From NCBI RefSeq assembly GCF_011516645.4, contig NZ_CP088287.1, positions 62,001-126,000 on the forward strand: DNA of 64,000 nucleotides, read 5' to 3'. Source of the stretch: Bradyrhizobium septentrionale. GTDB taxonomy: Bacteria > Pseudomonadota > Alphaproteobacteria > Rhizobiales > Xanthobacteraceae. Positions within the stretch are counted from its first letter, which is position 1, and every line of letters begins with the position of its first letter. Positions 29,574 to 38,945 of this stretch are shown piece by piece. The translations under genes were made by a program, and so were the position numbers. The notes beneath the pieces were generated by a model. That model did no database searches. It saw only the letters and a program-made list of their open reading frames with translations, and was not told the origin of the DNA.

Positions 29574-31775
29574 TCATCTTGTCGGCATCGACGCTATTCT
29601 TGACGCCAGCCACTCGTTCAATTTCGACCACCTTCGCCGCCCCGAAACGTTGCGAACCGCGATGGCAACGGCCTTCTTCTGACCGACCAGAACTACCAGT
29701 TGTTTGCCCCGGGTGACGCCGGTATAGAGCAGGTTTCGTTGCAGCATGGTGTAGTGCTGCGTCATCACCGGGATCACTACGGCAGGGTATTCTGAACCCT
29801 GGCTCTTATGGATAGTTGCTGCGTAGGCCGGCACCAGCGTGTCGAGCTCGCCAAACTCATAAATGACCGAGCGGCCGTCGAAGCTTGCGGTGAGTTCGCT
29901 GTCTTCGGAACTGACATCGTCGATATAACCGATGTCACCGTTATAGACCTCCTTGTCGTAATCGTTTTCGATCTGCATCACTTTGTCGCCGGACGCGAAC
30001 GTCGAACCGAAGCGTTCGACCTTGCGCTCGCCGGCGGGGTTCAGAGCCGTCTGCAGTTCGATGTTTAGCGAGCGCGCACCGACGCCGCCCCGGTTCATTG
30101 GACACAGAACCTGAATGTCGCGAATTGGGTCGAGGCCGAAGCGATTGGGGATCCGTGTCTTCACCAACTCGATGATACGCTGTACGGCGGTTTCTGGATC
30201 GCCTGCTTGCACGAAGTAGAAATCGCTATCCGTGCCGGGCAGGCTGAGATCGGGGATAGCCCCCTGATTGATGCGATGTGCGCTGATGATGATGCGGCTT
30301 TGCGCGGCCTGCCGGAACACCTCGGTGAGACGCACCACCGGCACAGCACCGGATGAGATGACGTCGGCCAGCACTTGGCCTGGCCCAACCGAAGGAAGCT
30401 GGTCGATGTCGCCGACGATCAAAAGGGCAGACTTGTCTGGCACTGCCTTGATGAGTGACTGCATCAGCATGACGTCTACCATTGAGGCTTCGTCGACAAC
30501 AAGCAGGTCGCAGTCGAGCGGATTGTCTTCGCCGCGCTTGAAGCCGCCGCCCTTGGGGTCAACCTCCAGCAGCCGGTGGATCGTCCTAGCCTCAAAACCG
30601 GTCGCCTCGGTCATGCGCTTGGCGGCGCGGCCGGTCGGCGCGCATAGCAGGAGCCTCACGCCCTTTGCTGCGAGAATGCGGAGAATACCTTTGACGATGG
30701 TGGTCTTGCCGACACCAGGACCGCCGGTCATGACCAACGCTTTGGACATCAATGCGAGCCGGATCGCAGCGACCTGGCTTTCGGCAAGGGTAAGCCCGAT
30801 CCGTTGCTCGACCCAAGGCAGTGCCTTGTCTGGATTGATCCAGGGCCAGGGCAGTGTGCCATTCGCTAGCCGGATCAGCCGCTCGGCAATCGAGCGCTCC
30901 GCCCGATGCAGGCCCACCAGAAATACGCAGGACGTTTCGCCTACGCTGTCTGCGATGACCGTGCCTGCTGTCCGTTCGAGATCAAGCGCAATGCGCACCA
31001 GTTCCACCGGGACCTCAAGCAGCTTCTCGGCAAGCGGCAGCAGTTCATCCGTCGGCAAACCGCAGTGCCCTTCGTCCATCGCCTCGGTCAGCCCATAGGA
31101 GATCCCGGCCCGAACCCGGATCATTGCGGTCTTTTCGATGCCGAGTTTCATCGCGATCGCGTCGGCAGTCTTGAAGCCGATGCCGCGAATGTCGCGCGCG
31201 AGGCGGTAGGGGTTCTCGGTCATGACCTGTACGGCGTCCGCGCCATAGGTCTTATAGATGCGCACCGCCCGCGCTGTGCCGACGCCATTGCTGTGCAGGA
31301 AGACCATGATTTCGCGAACGATCTTCTGTTCAGCCCAGGCGGCCGTGATCCGGTTGGCCCGAACCGGGCCGATGCCCGTTACCTCGCGCAGGCGTTCGGG
31401 CTCCGCCTCGATGGTATCGAACACCTTCTCACCGAAGGCGCGCACCAGCTTCTTGGCATAGACTGGCCCGATGCCGCGGATCATCCCGGAGCCGAGGTAT
31501 TTCTCGATGCCGTCGAGCGATGTCGGTTCCGAGGTCTTTAAGAACTTCGCCCTGTACTGTTGGCCATGGGTGCGGTCATTGACCCATTCGCCCGATGCGG
31601 TAATCCACTCGCCAGCGGAGATCACCGCGGCGTGCCCGACTACAGTGACCAGTTCGCGGTGGCCGCGCGCCTTGATCCGCAAAACGCAGTAGCCATTCCC
31701 GTCGTTGTGGTATGTGACGCGCTCAACAAGGCCAGCAAGAACTTCCCGGCTTGATGGTTCCGGCTGCGGTTTCAT
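29574..31775 (-). CDS. recD2: RecD2-type ATP-dependent DNA helicase
   Basis: 733 residues from the start at 31775 (MKPQPEPSSREVLAGLVERV); the frame is open to 31943 but the extra residues look noncoding. An N-terminal OB-like region is followed by helix-hairpin-helix repeats (GSGMIRGIGPVYAKKLV, VTGIGPVRANRI, RGIGFKTADAIA). The superfamily 1B motor follows: P-loop VMTGGPGVGKTTIVKG near residue 350, Walker B LLVVDEASMVD near 423, GDIDQLPSVGPGQVL, and motif VI ATIHKSQGSEYPAVVI. Unlike RecD1 it works without RecBC, unwinding 5'-3'. The C-terminal RNLLYTGVTRGKQ motif is intact. A plasmid-borne second copy is likely. Confidence 0.93.
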   Translation of the reverse strand: MKPQPEPSSREVLAGLVERVTYHNDGNGYCVLRIKARGHRELVTVVGHAAVISAGEWITASGEWVNDRTHGQQYRAKFLKTSEPTSLDGIEKYLGSGMIRGIGPVYAKKLVRAFGEKVFDTIEAEPERLREVTGIGPVRANRITAAWAEQKIVREIMVFLHSNGVGTARAVRIYKTYGADAVQVMTENPYRLARDIRGIGFKTADAIAMKLGIEKTAMIRVRAGISYGLTEAMDEGHCGLPTDELLPLAEKLLEVPVELVRIALDLERTAGTVIADSVGETSCVFLVGLHRAERSIAERLIRLANGTLPWPWINPDKALPWVEQRIGLTLAESQVAAIRLALMSKALVMTGGPGVGKTTIVKGILRILAAKGVRLLLCAPTGRAAKRMTEATGFEARTIHRLLEVDPKGGGFKRGEDNPLDCDLLVVDEASMVDVMLMQSLIKAVPDKSALLIVGDIDQLPSVGPGQVLADVISSGAVPVVRLTEVFRQAAQSRIIISAHRINQGAIPDLSLPGTDSDFYFVQAGDPETAVQRIIELVKTRIPNRFGLDPIRDIQVLCPMNRGGVGARSLNIELQTALNPAGERKVERFGSTFASGDKVMQIENDYDKEVYNGDIGYIDDVSSEDSELTASFDGRSVIYEFGELDTLVPAYAATIHKSQGSEYPAVVIPVMTQHYTMLQRNLLYTGVTRGKQLVVLVGQKKAVAIAVRNVSGRRRWSKLNEWLASRIASMPTR

Positions 31776-32019
31776 GCGGATCGTCGCATCATCTGCTCCG
31801 TCGCCGAGAGCACCATTTGTGGACAGCTCTCTTCCCGAACCCAATTTGCTCAGTTGGATCGTCGTTGGCAAGCCACCACGGTGGTCAACCCCCTTCGGAG
31901 CCCACCGAGTTGGCATGCATAGCGCGACTGCATGGCCGATCAATGGGCGTCCGGCGATATGTGTCGGTAGCCGCCGTGCGGTGTAAGAATCGAACTGTAA
32001 AGGAGACCAGCCAGTCGTG

Positions 32020-32229
32020 ATTTCGCTTTGCGGTTACCGCCGGCCGCGGCAATCTTGGTCTCGACCAGCAGCCGATCAATCTTGGCTGCGCTGACGCCGA
32101 GCACCAGTGCTCAATCGGCCTGGTCCGAGCTTGAGCCGGCCATGCCGCTCCAGCGAAGGCAGCAACGTCGGAATCATTACCCTGAGCCGCTTGCCGCAGA
32201 TCCGATCCGAGGCCTCCCATAGCGCCACC
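32020..32229 (-). pseudogene. Integrase-type (ISNCY-type) transposase, N-terminal relic
   Basis: From 32229 the minus strand reads LVALWEASDRICGKRLRVMI, then PTLLPSLERHGRLKLGP. It continues after a frameshift and stop as ALVLGVSAAKIDRLLVETKI. This is the DNA-binding N-terminus of the family whose C-terminal part lies at 9723-10710. The relic is cut at its start by the MITE-like repeat at 32231. Non-functional. Confidence 0.6.
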
Positions 32230-32230
32230 A

Positions 32231-32324
32231 GTGTGAATCCGCGTGGGCTCCGGACGCCGATCGGCGTCGCAAGTGCTTGACTGACTTCGCGCGTGCGGGG
32301 TCAATGTTCAGCGTCGATTCACAA
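32231..32324. repeat. 94-bp MITE-like element, copy 2
   Basis: Begins GTGTGAATCCGCG and ends GTCGATTCACA. It is nearly identical to 23858-23951, including the internal AAGTGCTTGA and TCAATGTTCAGCGTCG. It is flush against the truncated transposase relic on the left. Confidence 0.7.
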
Positions 32325-32420
32325 TCGCCCCCCCGGGCAATTACGGGTGCCGCAACGCGCGCCTTGCAGTTGCGCTGCGGAAGACGCAAAAGGAGGGCAA
32401 TCTTAGCATCGGCTTTTTCA

Positions 32421-32630
32421 ATGGCGTTACAAAAGCAAAAGATCACCAAAGACCAGCTTCATGAATTGATCCTAGAACGGTTTGGACTGATCAACTTCTT
32501 TCAGGTCAGCGAGGACAGGCAGCTCGGGTTCCGCACAACTGTGGTAGCGGCGCCGGCGGATCTCTATGAGTTACATTCTCGGCTCGAACGTATTTGCAGT
32601 GAGTTGCGGCCAAGATTTGAGTTAGAGTGA
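32421..32630 (+). CDS. Small conserved hypothetical protein
   Basis: 69 residues starting MALQKQKITKDQLHELILER. The pattern QLHELILERFG...FFQV and a C-terminal LERICSELRPRFELE suggests a compact alpha/beta fold. There is no signal peptide or membrane segment. The open frame extends upstream through the MITE, but the ATG at 32421 is the first after it. I believe similar short proteins occur in rhizobia, but the function is unknown. Confidence 0.5.
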   Translation: MALQKQKITKDQLHELILERFGLINFFQVSEDRQLGFRTTVVAAPADLYELHSRLERICSELRPRFELE

Positions 32631-32817
32631 GTCACGACCTCAGGCGGGATCTTCGAGGGGCTTTCGGCTGATTGGCGTTGGTCGAAGTATCTATATCTGG
32701 GCTCCGGTGGGTGTGTGTGCGTAAGTTCACAGAAGCATCGCAGACCGGGTGCTACATATTCTTCGCGAATATTATTGCGGTCGTTCATAGTGGGTGACGG
32801 AGTTTACGGAGAATTAC

Positions 32818-32982
32818 ATGGCACCGATACAGGCTAGGTTCCTCGTACGAAGAGGTAGCGTCGACTGGATGGTTTATGATCGGGATCGCAAGGGGGCGGC
32901 CCAACTGAAGGATTACAGCTTGGCTGAGAAGCTGACGAAGGAACAAGCTGAGCAGATTAAGCAGCGGCTGGAGACGGCTTGA
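32818..32982 (+). CDS. Small hypothetical protein
   Basis: 54 residues starting MAPIQARFLVRRGSVDWMVY, then DRDRKGAAQLKDYSLAEKL and a helical end. The start at 32818 follows a GGAG ribosome-binding site (ACGGAGAATTAC); an upstream in-frame ATG at 32794 is less well placed. Basic and soluble. Short proteins of this type (a stress- or translation-like 'MVYDRDRKGPAQL' motif) are common in Bradyrhizobium, without known function. Confidence 0.55.
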   Translation: MAPIQARFLVRRGSVDWMVYDRDRKGAAQLKDYSLAEKLTKEQAEQIKQRLETA

Positions 32983-33092
32983 CCGACGTTTGCAAGGACT
33001 GGTGCTCGCACAACGTCCAGATGGACGCGGCGAGATGGCCGGACGAGATGCAGCTATCCGATCTCCAGCCGCGGTTCACTTGCACAGTCTGA
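32979..33092 (+). pseudogene. Zinc-ribbon-like rhizobial small ORF, broken at its second cysteine pair
   Basis: The frame reads TDVCKDWCSHNVQMDAARWP, then DEMQLSDLQPRFTCTV and a TGA. The family pattern is C-x2-3-C-x-H, RWPD, LSDL.PRF and C-x-x-C-GKRG. Here TGA stands where the fourth cysteine is expected, and in-frame GKRA follows. A related relic is at 57795-57910. Confidence 0.45.
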
Positions 33093-33093
33093 G

Positions 33094-33447
33094 GCAAGCG
33101 CGCAGCTCAATCATTCGTTCGGTCGATGAGCCGCCAAGGATGGGTACGCGCGGCTGACGGGGGCTACCCTGCCCAAGTTTGGCCGAAATGGCCCCCATGC
33201 TGGTACGAGCCATCTAAGGGGCTATCCGTTGTGTGGTTGAGCCTTGGCGGTGTCGTCCGGCAACGTCGTCGCCAAGGCTCTCACGCGCGCATTCGGTCAA
33301 TGGGTGCGAAGTGGTGGCGTTCGGAGTGTGCAGGCTAGCTGAAGCATCATTCCAACGGCCGCGCTAAACTCGCGAGCGTTTGTGATCTTACAAATGTCAC
33401 AGCCGCTGGCTAGAAACGTATCTACTGATTAGCACGGGCTCTTTCAA
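33094..33447. other. Noncoding stretch
   Basis: After the broken zinc-ribbon ORF I see no supported gene; the open frame at 33126-33338 has no family-like features. No clear promoter or terminator is visible. Confidence 0.4.
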
Positions 33448-33525
33448 TTGGCCATATTGCGATGGCGGCTAGCGAAGAGCGCGCTCGCCGAATCCGCGGC
33501 GGCGCATCGCAAAGGAAGAGTGCAG

Positions 33526-33879
33526 ATGTTCAAGAGACAGGTGTCGGGCCGCAAGCTTAAGTGCGCAACCAAGCGACGTCGAGCGAAGCCGAAGCGGACA
33601 GCGCGTCGTCAACTGGACGGAGCGTTCAACTTTGCAACGCGCGTATTTTCAGATTTCGACCCGACCACGGGGGGCGAGGGTGAAATACGGGACCGCATGG
33701 TCAGGACGGCTGAAGGACGCTTCTATTTGATAGAAGGTCCAGACATCAAGCCGAGTGCTCGTGAAGTCGTAACGCCTTATAGGCTCGAAGATGTCTTTGC
33801 GTGGTTGCAGGATTGTCCGGAGCAAATCGAGCGGACAGTGATCGTCGGCAACGCCAACTGCAATCTTTTTGAGCGCTGA
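33526..33879 (+). CDS. Hypothetical basic protein
   Basis: 117 residues from the ATG at 33526 (MFKRQVSGRKLKCATKRRRAK). An upstream in-frame ATG at 33448 would add 26 residues, but the AGGAAGAG ribosome-binding site at about 33511-33518 favours 33526. The first 30 residues are strongly basic. The remainder (DMVRTAEGRFYLIEGPDIK-like, then REVVTPYRLEDVFAWLQDCP) looks like a small globular domain ending ANCNLFER. No known family is recognised. A 7-base hairpin GGGCGTC/GACGCCC at about 33905-33923 follows the gene. Confidence 0.5.
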   Translation: MFKRQVSGRKLKCATKRRRAKPKRTARRQLDGAFNFATRVFSDFDPTTGGEGEIRDRMVRTAEGRFYLIEGPDIKPSAREVVTPYRLEDVFAWLQDCPEQIERTVIVGNANCNLFER

Positions 33880-34190
33880 GTTCTGCTTTGGGCGACTAAG
33901 GCGCGGGGCGTCAGACGACGCCCTGCGTATAACCGAACTCCCGTGGGTTTCGTCAGCTTTCCGAAAGCTTGCCCGAACAATAAGCTGTTGCAGTGAGGAT
34001 CAATTACGACAACGCCCCCTCCGACGGGCAGAGTCCGGCCAGTAGCGCGATGCGCTGACCGGCGCTGCTACGACTGCTTACGGCCGCTTTAGCTGCTCAA
34101 GGACCCGCCTCTTTCGCTGCTGACGAGAAAGCGAGTGAGCCAGTCAGGCGCCCCCCGAGCGCGGCCCCAAGGGCAAACCCACCGGGAAAT
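33880..34190. other. Noncoding stretch upstream of IS256 element
   Basis: It holds the hairpin GGGCGTC/GACGCCC (about 33905-33923) after the preceding gene, then no supported gene up to the IS256 end at 34191. The last nine bases (34182-34190, CCGGGAAAT) are the left target duplication of the IS. Confidence 0.5.
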
Positions 34191-35589
34191 GAGCTATGCG
34201 GGATTTTGGGTGACGAGGCGATCAGGCGGCGTGGTTTGCCGGCATGCGGATGACCTCGATGCCGTCGTTGAATCTGACACCTGCAATCACCTTGGGCAAC
34301 TGATTTGTGCCTTTGAGCCGCCGCCAGGTTTTTGATGCGGCGATGACCAGCTTGAACACCATTAGCCTGGCGGTCGTTGACGACAGCGATCCTTTCGTGC
34401 GCACGGTTCTGTGCCGCACGGTCGCGAACACGCTTTCGATGGGGGTGGTCGTGCGCAAGTGATCCCAATGCTCGGCAGGGAAGTCGTAGAAGGCCAGCAG
34501 CGCGTCGCGGTCCTTGGCGAGGCATTCGACCGCCCGGCCGTACTTGGCGCGGTATTTCTCGGCGAAGACGTCGATCGCCGCTTCGGCGGCCGCACCCGGT
34601 TCGGCGCCCAATAGACCTCGCGCAGGTCCTTCTTCATGTTGGCCTGGACCGAGAGCGGGACCTTGTCCAGGACGTTGACGGTCTTGTGCACCCAGCAGCG
34701 CTGGTGCCGCGTGCCGGGAAAGACCTCGTCAAGAGCCTTCCAGAAGCCGAGCGCGCCGTCACCAACGGCAATTTCCGGGGCGATTTGCAACCCGCGCTGC
34801 TTCACGTCGATCAAGAGTTCACGCCAGCTCTGCGCGCTCTCCCGGACGCCGACCTGAAAGCCAATCAGTTCCTTCTTCCCTTCCGGCGTCGCGCCGATCA
34901 GCACCAGCATGCATTCGCCGTGGTCTTCCATGCGCGCCTGCAGGAAGACGCCATCGGCCCACACATACACGTAGCGTCGCGCCGACAGATCGCGCTTCTG
35001 CCAACGCTCGTACTCGCCCTGTCACTCGGCCGTCAGCCGGGAGATGACCGCCGGCGACAAGTTCGGCGCGTCCTTGCCCAGCAGGGCCGTCAACGCCTCC
35101 TGGAAATCGCCGGTCGAGATGCCGCGCAGATACAGCACCGGCAACAGCGCATCCAGGCTCCGGGTGCGCCGCGCCCACAGCGGCAGGATCGCCGAGCTGA
35201 ACCGGATCCGCTCGCTATCGCCGGCCGCCCCGCGGTCCCGAATCTTTGCCCGCGCGACCTCGACCGGTCCGATGCCGGTCGCAATCGTTCGCGCCGGGCC
35301 GTAACCATGTCGCACGACACGGGCGCGCCCGTCGGCCAGCTTCAAATCCTTCACCGTGGCAAGAAACGTCTCGACTTCGATCTCCACGGCCTGCGCCAGA
35401 AGCTCCCGAGCACCAGCTCGCAGAATATTGGTCAGTGGATCGTCGATATCGTCGGGCTGACGAAGGGCAACAATATTGCTAGTCTCGTTCATGGCGTATC
35501 GCTCTCCTTGAGAGGTTCTGGCAGGCTCGACACCCGCCTCGATACGCCGCCTATCTCATTCCGTCATCACCCACTTTCCCGCATAGCTC
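34191..35589 (-). mobile_element. IS256-family element with 9-bp target duplication
   Basis: The terminal inverted repeats GAGCTATGCGGGATTTTGGGT (from 34191) and the inverse of GAGCTATGCGGGAAAGTGGGT (ending 35589) are flanked on both sides by CCGGGAAAT (34182-34190 and 35590-35598). This defines the element exactly at 1399 bp. Confidence 0.92.
34222..35492 (-). pseudogene. IS256-family transposase with nonsense codon and frameshift
   Basis: Starts MNETSNIVALRQPDDIDDPL at 35492. The mutator-type core is present: YVYVWADGVFLQARMEDHGE (first D), KQRGLQIAPEIAVGDGALGFW (second D), RCWVHKTVNVLDKVP and TTPIESVFATVRHRT (E). Two lesions break it. A TGA replaces the tryptophan codon after ISRLTAE (near 35022), and a frameshift lies near 34605 between DLREVYWA and AEAAIDVFAEKYRAKYGRA. 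The copy cannot make transposase, although its ends and target duplication are intact, so it decayed after insertion or was moved in trans. Confidence 0.88.
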
Positions 35590-35723
35590 CCGGGAAATAT
35601 CTCGTCAAGGCATGTAAGGAGCGCCGGCTCGCGTAGTTGCTGCGCATGAAGCGCAAGGAGATCACAGAAAACGAGGCGACTGCTCGTCGGTCAGTGCATT
35701 GTCGGAGACTCCTCGGCAGCAAT

Positions 35724-36410
35724 TCAAGTCACATGGTCGTCTTCGTCTCGGTCCGCCTCGAGTTGGTCGGCCTCGTCCGACGCCAGCACAGGAAACTCCC
35801 CCGCCAGCATTTTGTCCTTGCTGAGCAGGCCGGCCTCCTCGAGCATTTCCATGTCCGGAAGATCGCGCAGCGTCTCCAGGCTGAAGTGCGACAGGAACGC
35901 CTTGGTCGTCACGTAGGTGTAGGGTGCGCCGAGCTGCGGGCTGCGCGGCCCGGCTGCGACGAACTCCAGTCCGCGCAGACGGGCGATGGTATCGCGGCTG
36001 ACCTCTTTGCCGAAGAAGGATGACAATTCGCTGCGATTGATCGGCTGGTAATAGGCGATGCAGGCAAGGATCAGTGCTTCGGTCTGCGACAACGCCTTGT
36101 GGTCGCCGGCAGCGCCGATCGCAGCCCGGATCGCCTCGGCGAAGTTTTTCCGGGTCCGGTGCTGCCAGCCGCCGGCGACGGATACGAGCTCGTAAGGCCG
36201 GCCGCGCAATTCGTCGCGAATGTCATCGATCAGCAGGTCGATGCTGCAGTCGCGACCGACAACGCGCGCGAGGGTCTCGCGCGTCACCGGTCCGGGCGAG
36301 GCGAAGATCACCGCTTCGACCCGGCCCATCCATTCGCGCCAGCGCAGCTCCGGCGGCAGGTCGGCCAGCTCGGTGTCGAGATCCGCTTTTGGCCGCGCGC
36401 GCCGGCCCAT
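35724..36410 (-). CDS. scpB: ScpB-like condensin/segregation subunit
   Basis: 228 residues with the two winged-helix domains of ScpB: EAVIFASPGPVTRETLARVV near residues 33-52 and KALSQTEALILACIAYYQPI near 104-123, followed by GLEFVAAGPRSPQLGAPYTYVTT, the conserved end of the second domain. The C-terminus is acidic (DEADQLEADRDEDDHVT). ScpB normally joins ScpA and SMC in chromosome organisation. This plasmid-type version is paired with a DUF1403 gene whose stop lies one base upstream of its start, so the two are co-transcribed. A role in replicon segregation is plausible but inferred. Confidence 0.88.
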   Translation of the reverse strand: MGRRARPKADLDTELADLPPELRWREWMGRVEAVIFASPGPVTRETLARVVGRDCSIDLLIDDIRDELRGRPYELVSVAGGWQHRTRKNFAEAIRAAIGAAGDHKALSQTEALILACIAYYQPINRSELSSFFGKEVSRDTIARLRGLEFVAAGPRSPQLGAPYTYVTTKAFLSHFSLETLRDLPDMEMLEEAGLLSKDKMLAGEFPVLASDEADQLEADRDEDDHVT

Positions 36411-36411
36411 G

Positions 36412-37398
36412 TCAGAGCCCGTACAATCGGAAGGTCGGCCGGCCGGTGAGCTCGCGCACCGCGCCGAGCGAGACCAGTCGCTCGAACAGCCGCCGTGTGC
36501 TGCGGTCGCTCGCCGTCTTGCCGGGGCCGGCGGACTGGGCGTCTTCCACCATCAGGATCCCGACCATGATGTCGGCATCCTTGCCACGCAACTTCGGCGC
36601 GACCGCGAGCAGGCGTGTCGCCCGCCGTGCGAGATCACTGTAGAGGTCGATCGCTGCCACGGCCGCCGTCGCGTAGGCCGCACAGAGTGCGTTCATGAAG
36701 ACAGTCTCCCCTTCGAGGTGCTGCTGCGCCTTGCGCAGCGCACCGCGCGATAGATGCACCGCGAGCAGCGGCACCGGTGCCGGCCAGCGCAGCTGGTGGG
36801 CGAGGACGGCGTCGGCCAGCCACAGCGGCACCAATTCTTCGTTCGGCAGGACGCGGCCACTCGCGGCGATGATCTCCGCGGCGGCCAGCACCGGCATGGC
36901 GTGCTGCCGCTGCGTGTGCCGGCTTGCAAGTTCGACGATCTCGCTCGGCAGCGAGCCGAGCGGATGGCCGAGCGCGGTCGCAAGGGCAAAGATCCATCCC
37001 TCCACGTCGCTGGAGGAGGCGCGTTCGCCGAGCTTGCGCCAGGCGGCGAGAATACGCCCGCCCGGTCCGGGGTCGTCGGCGTCGCGGCGCAAGTACCAGT
37101 GGTCGCGCAGCGCCGCCTCGTCCTCCGTCCGCCCGCCCTGACGCGCGAGCGCGGCCGCGCAAGTGAGCGCGAGACGTTGGCGCCAAAGACTGCCGAGCGG
37201 GTGCTCGTCACGGGCGATCGGATGCAGCGCCGCCAGCGCCGCGCCGGCATAAAACACCGCTTCCGTGACGAAGTCGGGCGGTGCGCGACGACGCAACCAG
37301 GCCGGCGCGGGGGCGAAGGTCGGCGGCGGGTCGGGGACGATTCGGCGACGCGCGAGCATGCGAAAGGGTAAGCCTGCGCGGCGCTTTTTGCTATCCAT
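36412..37398 (-). CDS. DUF1403 family protein
   Basis: 328 residues. The sequence FVTEAVFYAGAALAALHPIA, with RQRLALTCAAALARQGGRTEDEAALRDHW in pieces, and the end GAVRELTGRPTFRLYGL are typical of DUF1403 proteins encoded on rhizobial plasmids next to scpB. It is alanine-rich and probably all-helical; function is unknown. The start at 37398 is chosen for the upstream spacing; 37359 (MLARRRIV) is an alternative. It is divergent from the tyrosine recombinase gene, with an 84-bp gap that contains a palindrome (37440-37458) suited to control both. Confidence 0.82.
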   Translation of the reverse strand: MDSKKRRAGLPFRMLARRRIVPDPPPTFAPAPAWLRRRAPPDFVTEAVFYAGAALAALHPIARDEHPLGSLWRQRLALTCAAALARQGGRTEDEAALRDHWYLRRDADDPGPGGRILAAWRKLGERASSSDVEGWIFALATALGHPLGSLPSEIVELASRHTQRQHAMPVLAAAEIIAASGRVLPNEELVPLWLADAVLAHQLRWPAPVPLLAVHLSRGALRKAQQHLEGETVFMNALCAAYATAAVAAIDLYSDLARRATRLLAVAPKLRGKDADIMVGILMVEDAQSAGPGKTASDRSTRRLFERLVSLGAVRELTGRPTFRLYGL

Positions 37399-37439
37399 TT
37401 TACATGAAACCGCCGGGCCTGTCAGTGGATAACAACGAC

Positions 37440-37458
37440 CGATAATGTTGCATTATCG
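37440..37458. promoter_or_regulatory. Operator-like palindrome between divergent DUF1403 and recombinase genes
   Basis: A perfect 8-bp inverted repeat CGATAATG-TTG-CATTATCG lies in an otherwise short intergenic region, 25 bases before the recombinase start. It is followed by a second CGAT half site. Confidence 0.6.
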
Positions 37459-37482
37459 ATCGTTTTGCTCTTTATAGAGGGC

Positions 37483-38612
37483 ATGCCCGTTTTCAGCGCC
37501 CAGAACCCGGAACATCGCGCTCCGCAGAGCGCCGCACCGCCTGAGAGCCCGCGGGCGGAAGCCGATCTGTCGACCGCGGAGGTGTCGGCCGAGCCGCGCG
37601 GCGGCCTCCCCTCCCCGCTCCCGGCTGCGGAATCCGGCGTGCCGGCGCATCTCGAACGGCTCGCCGACCGGGCCCGCGACTATGTCGAGGCGGCGAGCTC
37701 GGCTTATGCCGCCGACTGGACGCACTTTTCCGGCTGGTGCCGGCGCCAGGGCCTCGAGGTCTTTCCGCCCGCCCCGCAGACGGTCGGGCTCTACATCACC
37801 GCCTGCGCCTCCGGCGCCGCGACCGCCGACCGCAAGCCGAATTCGGTGTCCACGATCGAGCGCCGCCTCTCGGCCCTGACCTGGACCTACGCGCAGCGCG
37901 GCACGCCGCTCGACCGCAAGGACCGTCACATCGCCACCGTCCTGGCCGGCATTCGCAACATCCACGCCGCCCCGCCCCGACAGAAGGAAGCCGTTTTGCC
38001 GGAGGACGTCATCGCCATGCTGGAGACGCTCAATCGGGGCACGCTCCGCGGCCTGCGGGACCGCGCCATGCTGCTGCTGGGCTTCGCCGGCGGCCTGCGG
38101 CGCTCGGAAATCGTCGGCCTCGACCTCCACCGCGACGACACCGAGGACGGCCGTGGCTGGGTCGAAATCCTCGACCAGGCCTGATTGTCACCCTGCGCGG
38201 CAAGACCGGCTGGCGCGAGATCGAGATCGGCCGCGGCTCGTCGGACTCGACCTGCCCGGTCGTCGCGCTACAGATCTGGCTGAAACTGGCCCGGATCGGC
38301 CACGGCCCGCTGTTTCGGCGGGTGCGCGGGCAAGGCAAGGACGTCGGGCCCGATCGCCTGACCGACCAGCAGGTCGCCCGACTGGTCAAACGCGCGGCGC
38401 TCGCCGCCGGGGTGCGCGCCGACCTGCCCGAAGGCGAACGAGAGACGAAGTTCGCTGGACATTCGCTGCGCGCCGGCCTCGCCTCCTCGGCCGAGGTCGA
38501 CGAGCGCTATGTCCAGAAGCAGCTCGGCCACGCCTCCGCCGAGCTGACCCGGCGCTATCAGCGCCGCCGGGATCGGTTCCGCGTCAATCTGACCAAGGCG
38601 GCAGGCCTCTGA
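37483..38612 (+). pseudogene. Tyrosine recombinase, frameshifted
   Basis: Starts MPVFSAQNPEHRAPQSAAPP; the SAM-like N-terminal core-binding domain includes SSAYAADWTHFSGWCRRQGL. The catalytic domain has arginine in GFAGGLRRSEIVGLDL. At about 38180 one base is missing: ILDQ is followed by a stop in frame, while GLIVTLRGKTGWREIEIGRG continues in the next frame to HSLRAGLASSA (HxxR), KQLGHASAELTRRYQRR (H and tyrosine) and the end at 38612. All catalytic residues are present across the two frames. It is either a pseudogene or a one-base sequencing error. Related recombinases are found next to scpB/DUF1403 in rhizobia. Confidence 0.85.
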
Positions 38613-38628
38613 GGCCGCTCTCCGCTGA

Positions 38629-38788
38629 TTAGAACCGATATGCCCAATCGCGCATTCCGATAAACATGGTGCGCCACGGCTGGTCGATAAGTTTGTTCCA
38701 CGCGTAGCAACAGTGATCGAGGATGTCGTTGTAGGATTTGAACACGCGGTTCGAAAGCCAGTTGTCACGAAGGAACTGCCAGACGTTC
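38629..38788 (-). pseudogene. IS630-family transposase, C-terminal relic
   Basis: The minus strand encodes NVWQFLRDNWLSNRVFKSYN, then DILDHCCYAWNKLIDQPWRT and MFIGMRDWAYRF with a stop at 38629. This is the conserved tail of a large group of rhizobial IS630 transposases. No catalytic domain remains. Confidence 0.7.
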
Positions 38789-38945
38789 AAAAGCCAGGAT
38801 CAACTCGACGTGCAGACTCTACACAGTTCGAGAGAACGGTTAGTCGCCGATTCTTTTGGAGCGTGGATTGGCGGCTTGCCAAGGCTCAGTGTCTTCCAGT
38901 CGAAGATGATCTTCATCGGGCCTTCCCCTCTTTATTGCTGTCCAA

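Noticed and set aside
38789..38945. Possible gene between the IS630 relic and mazF
   Set aside because: Open frames are short and unlike known proteins; likely leftover DNA.
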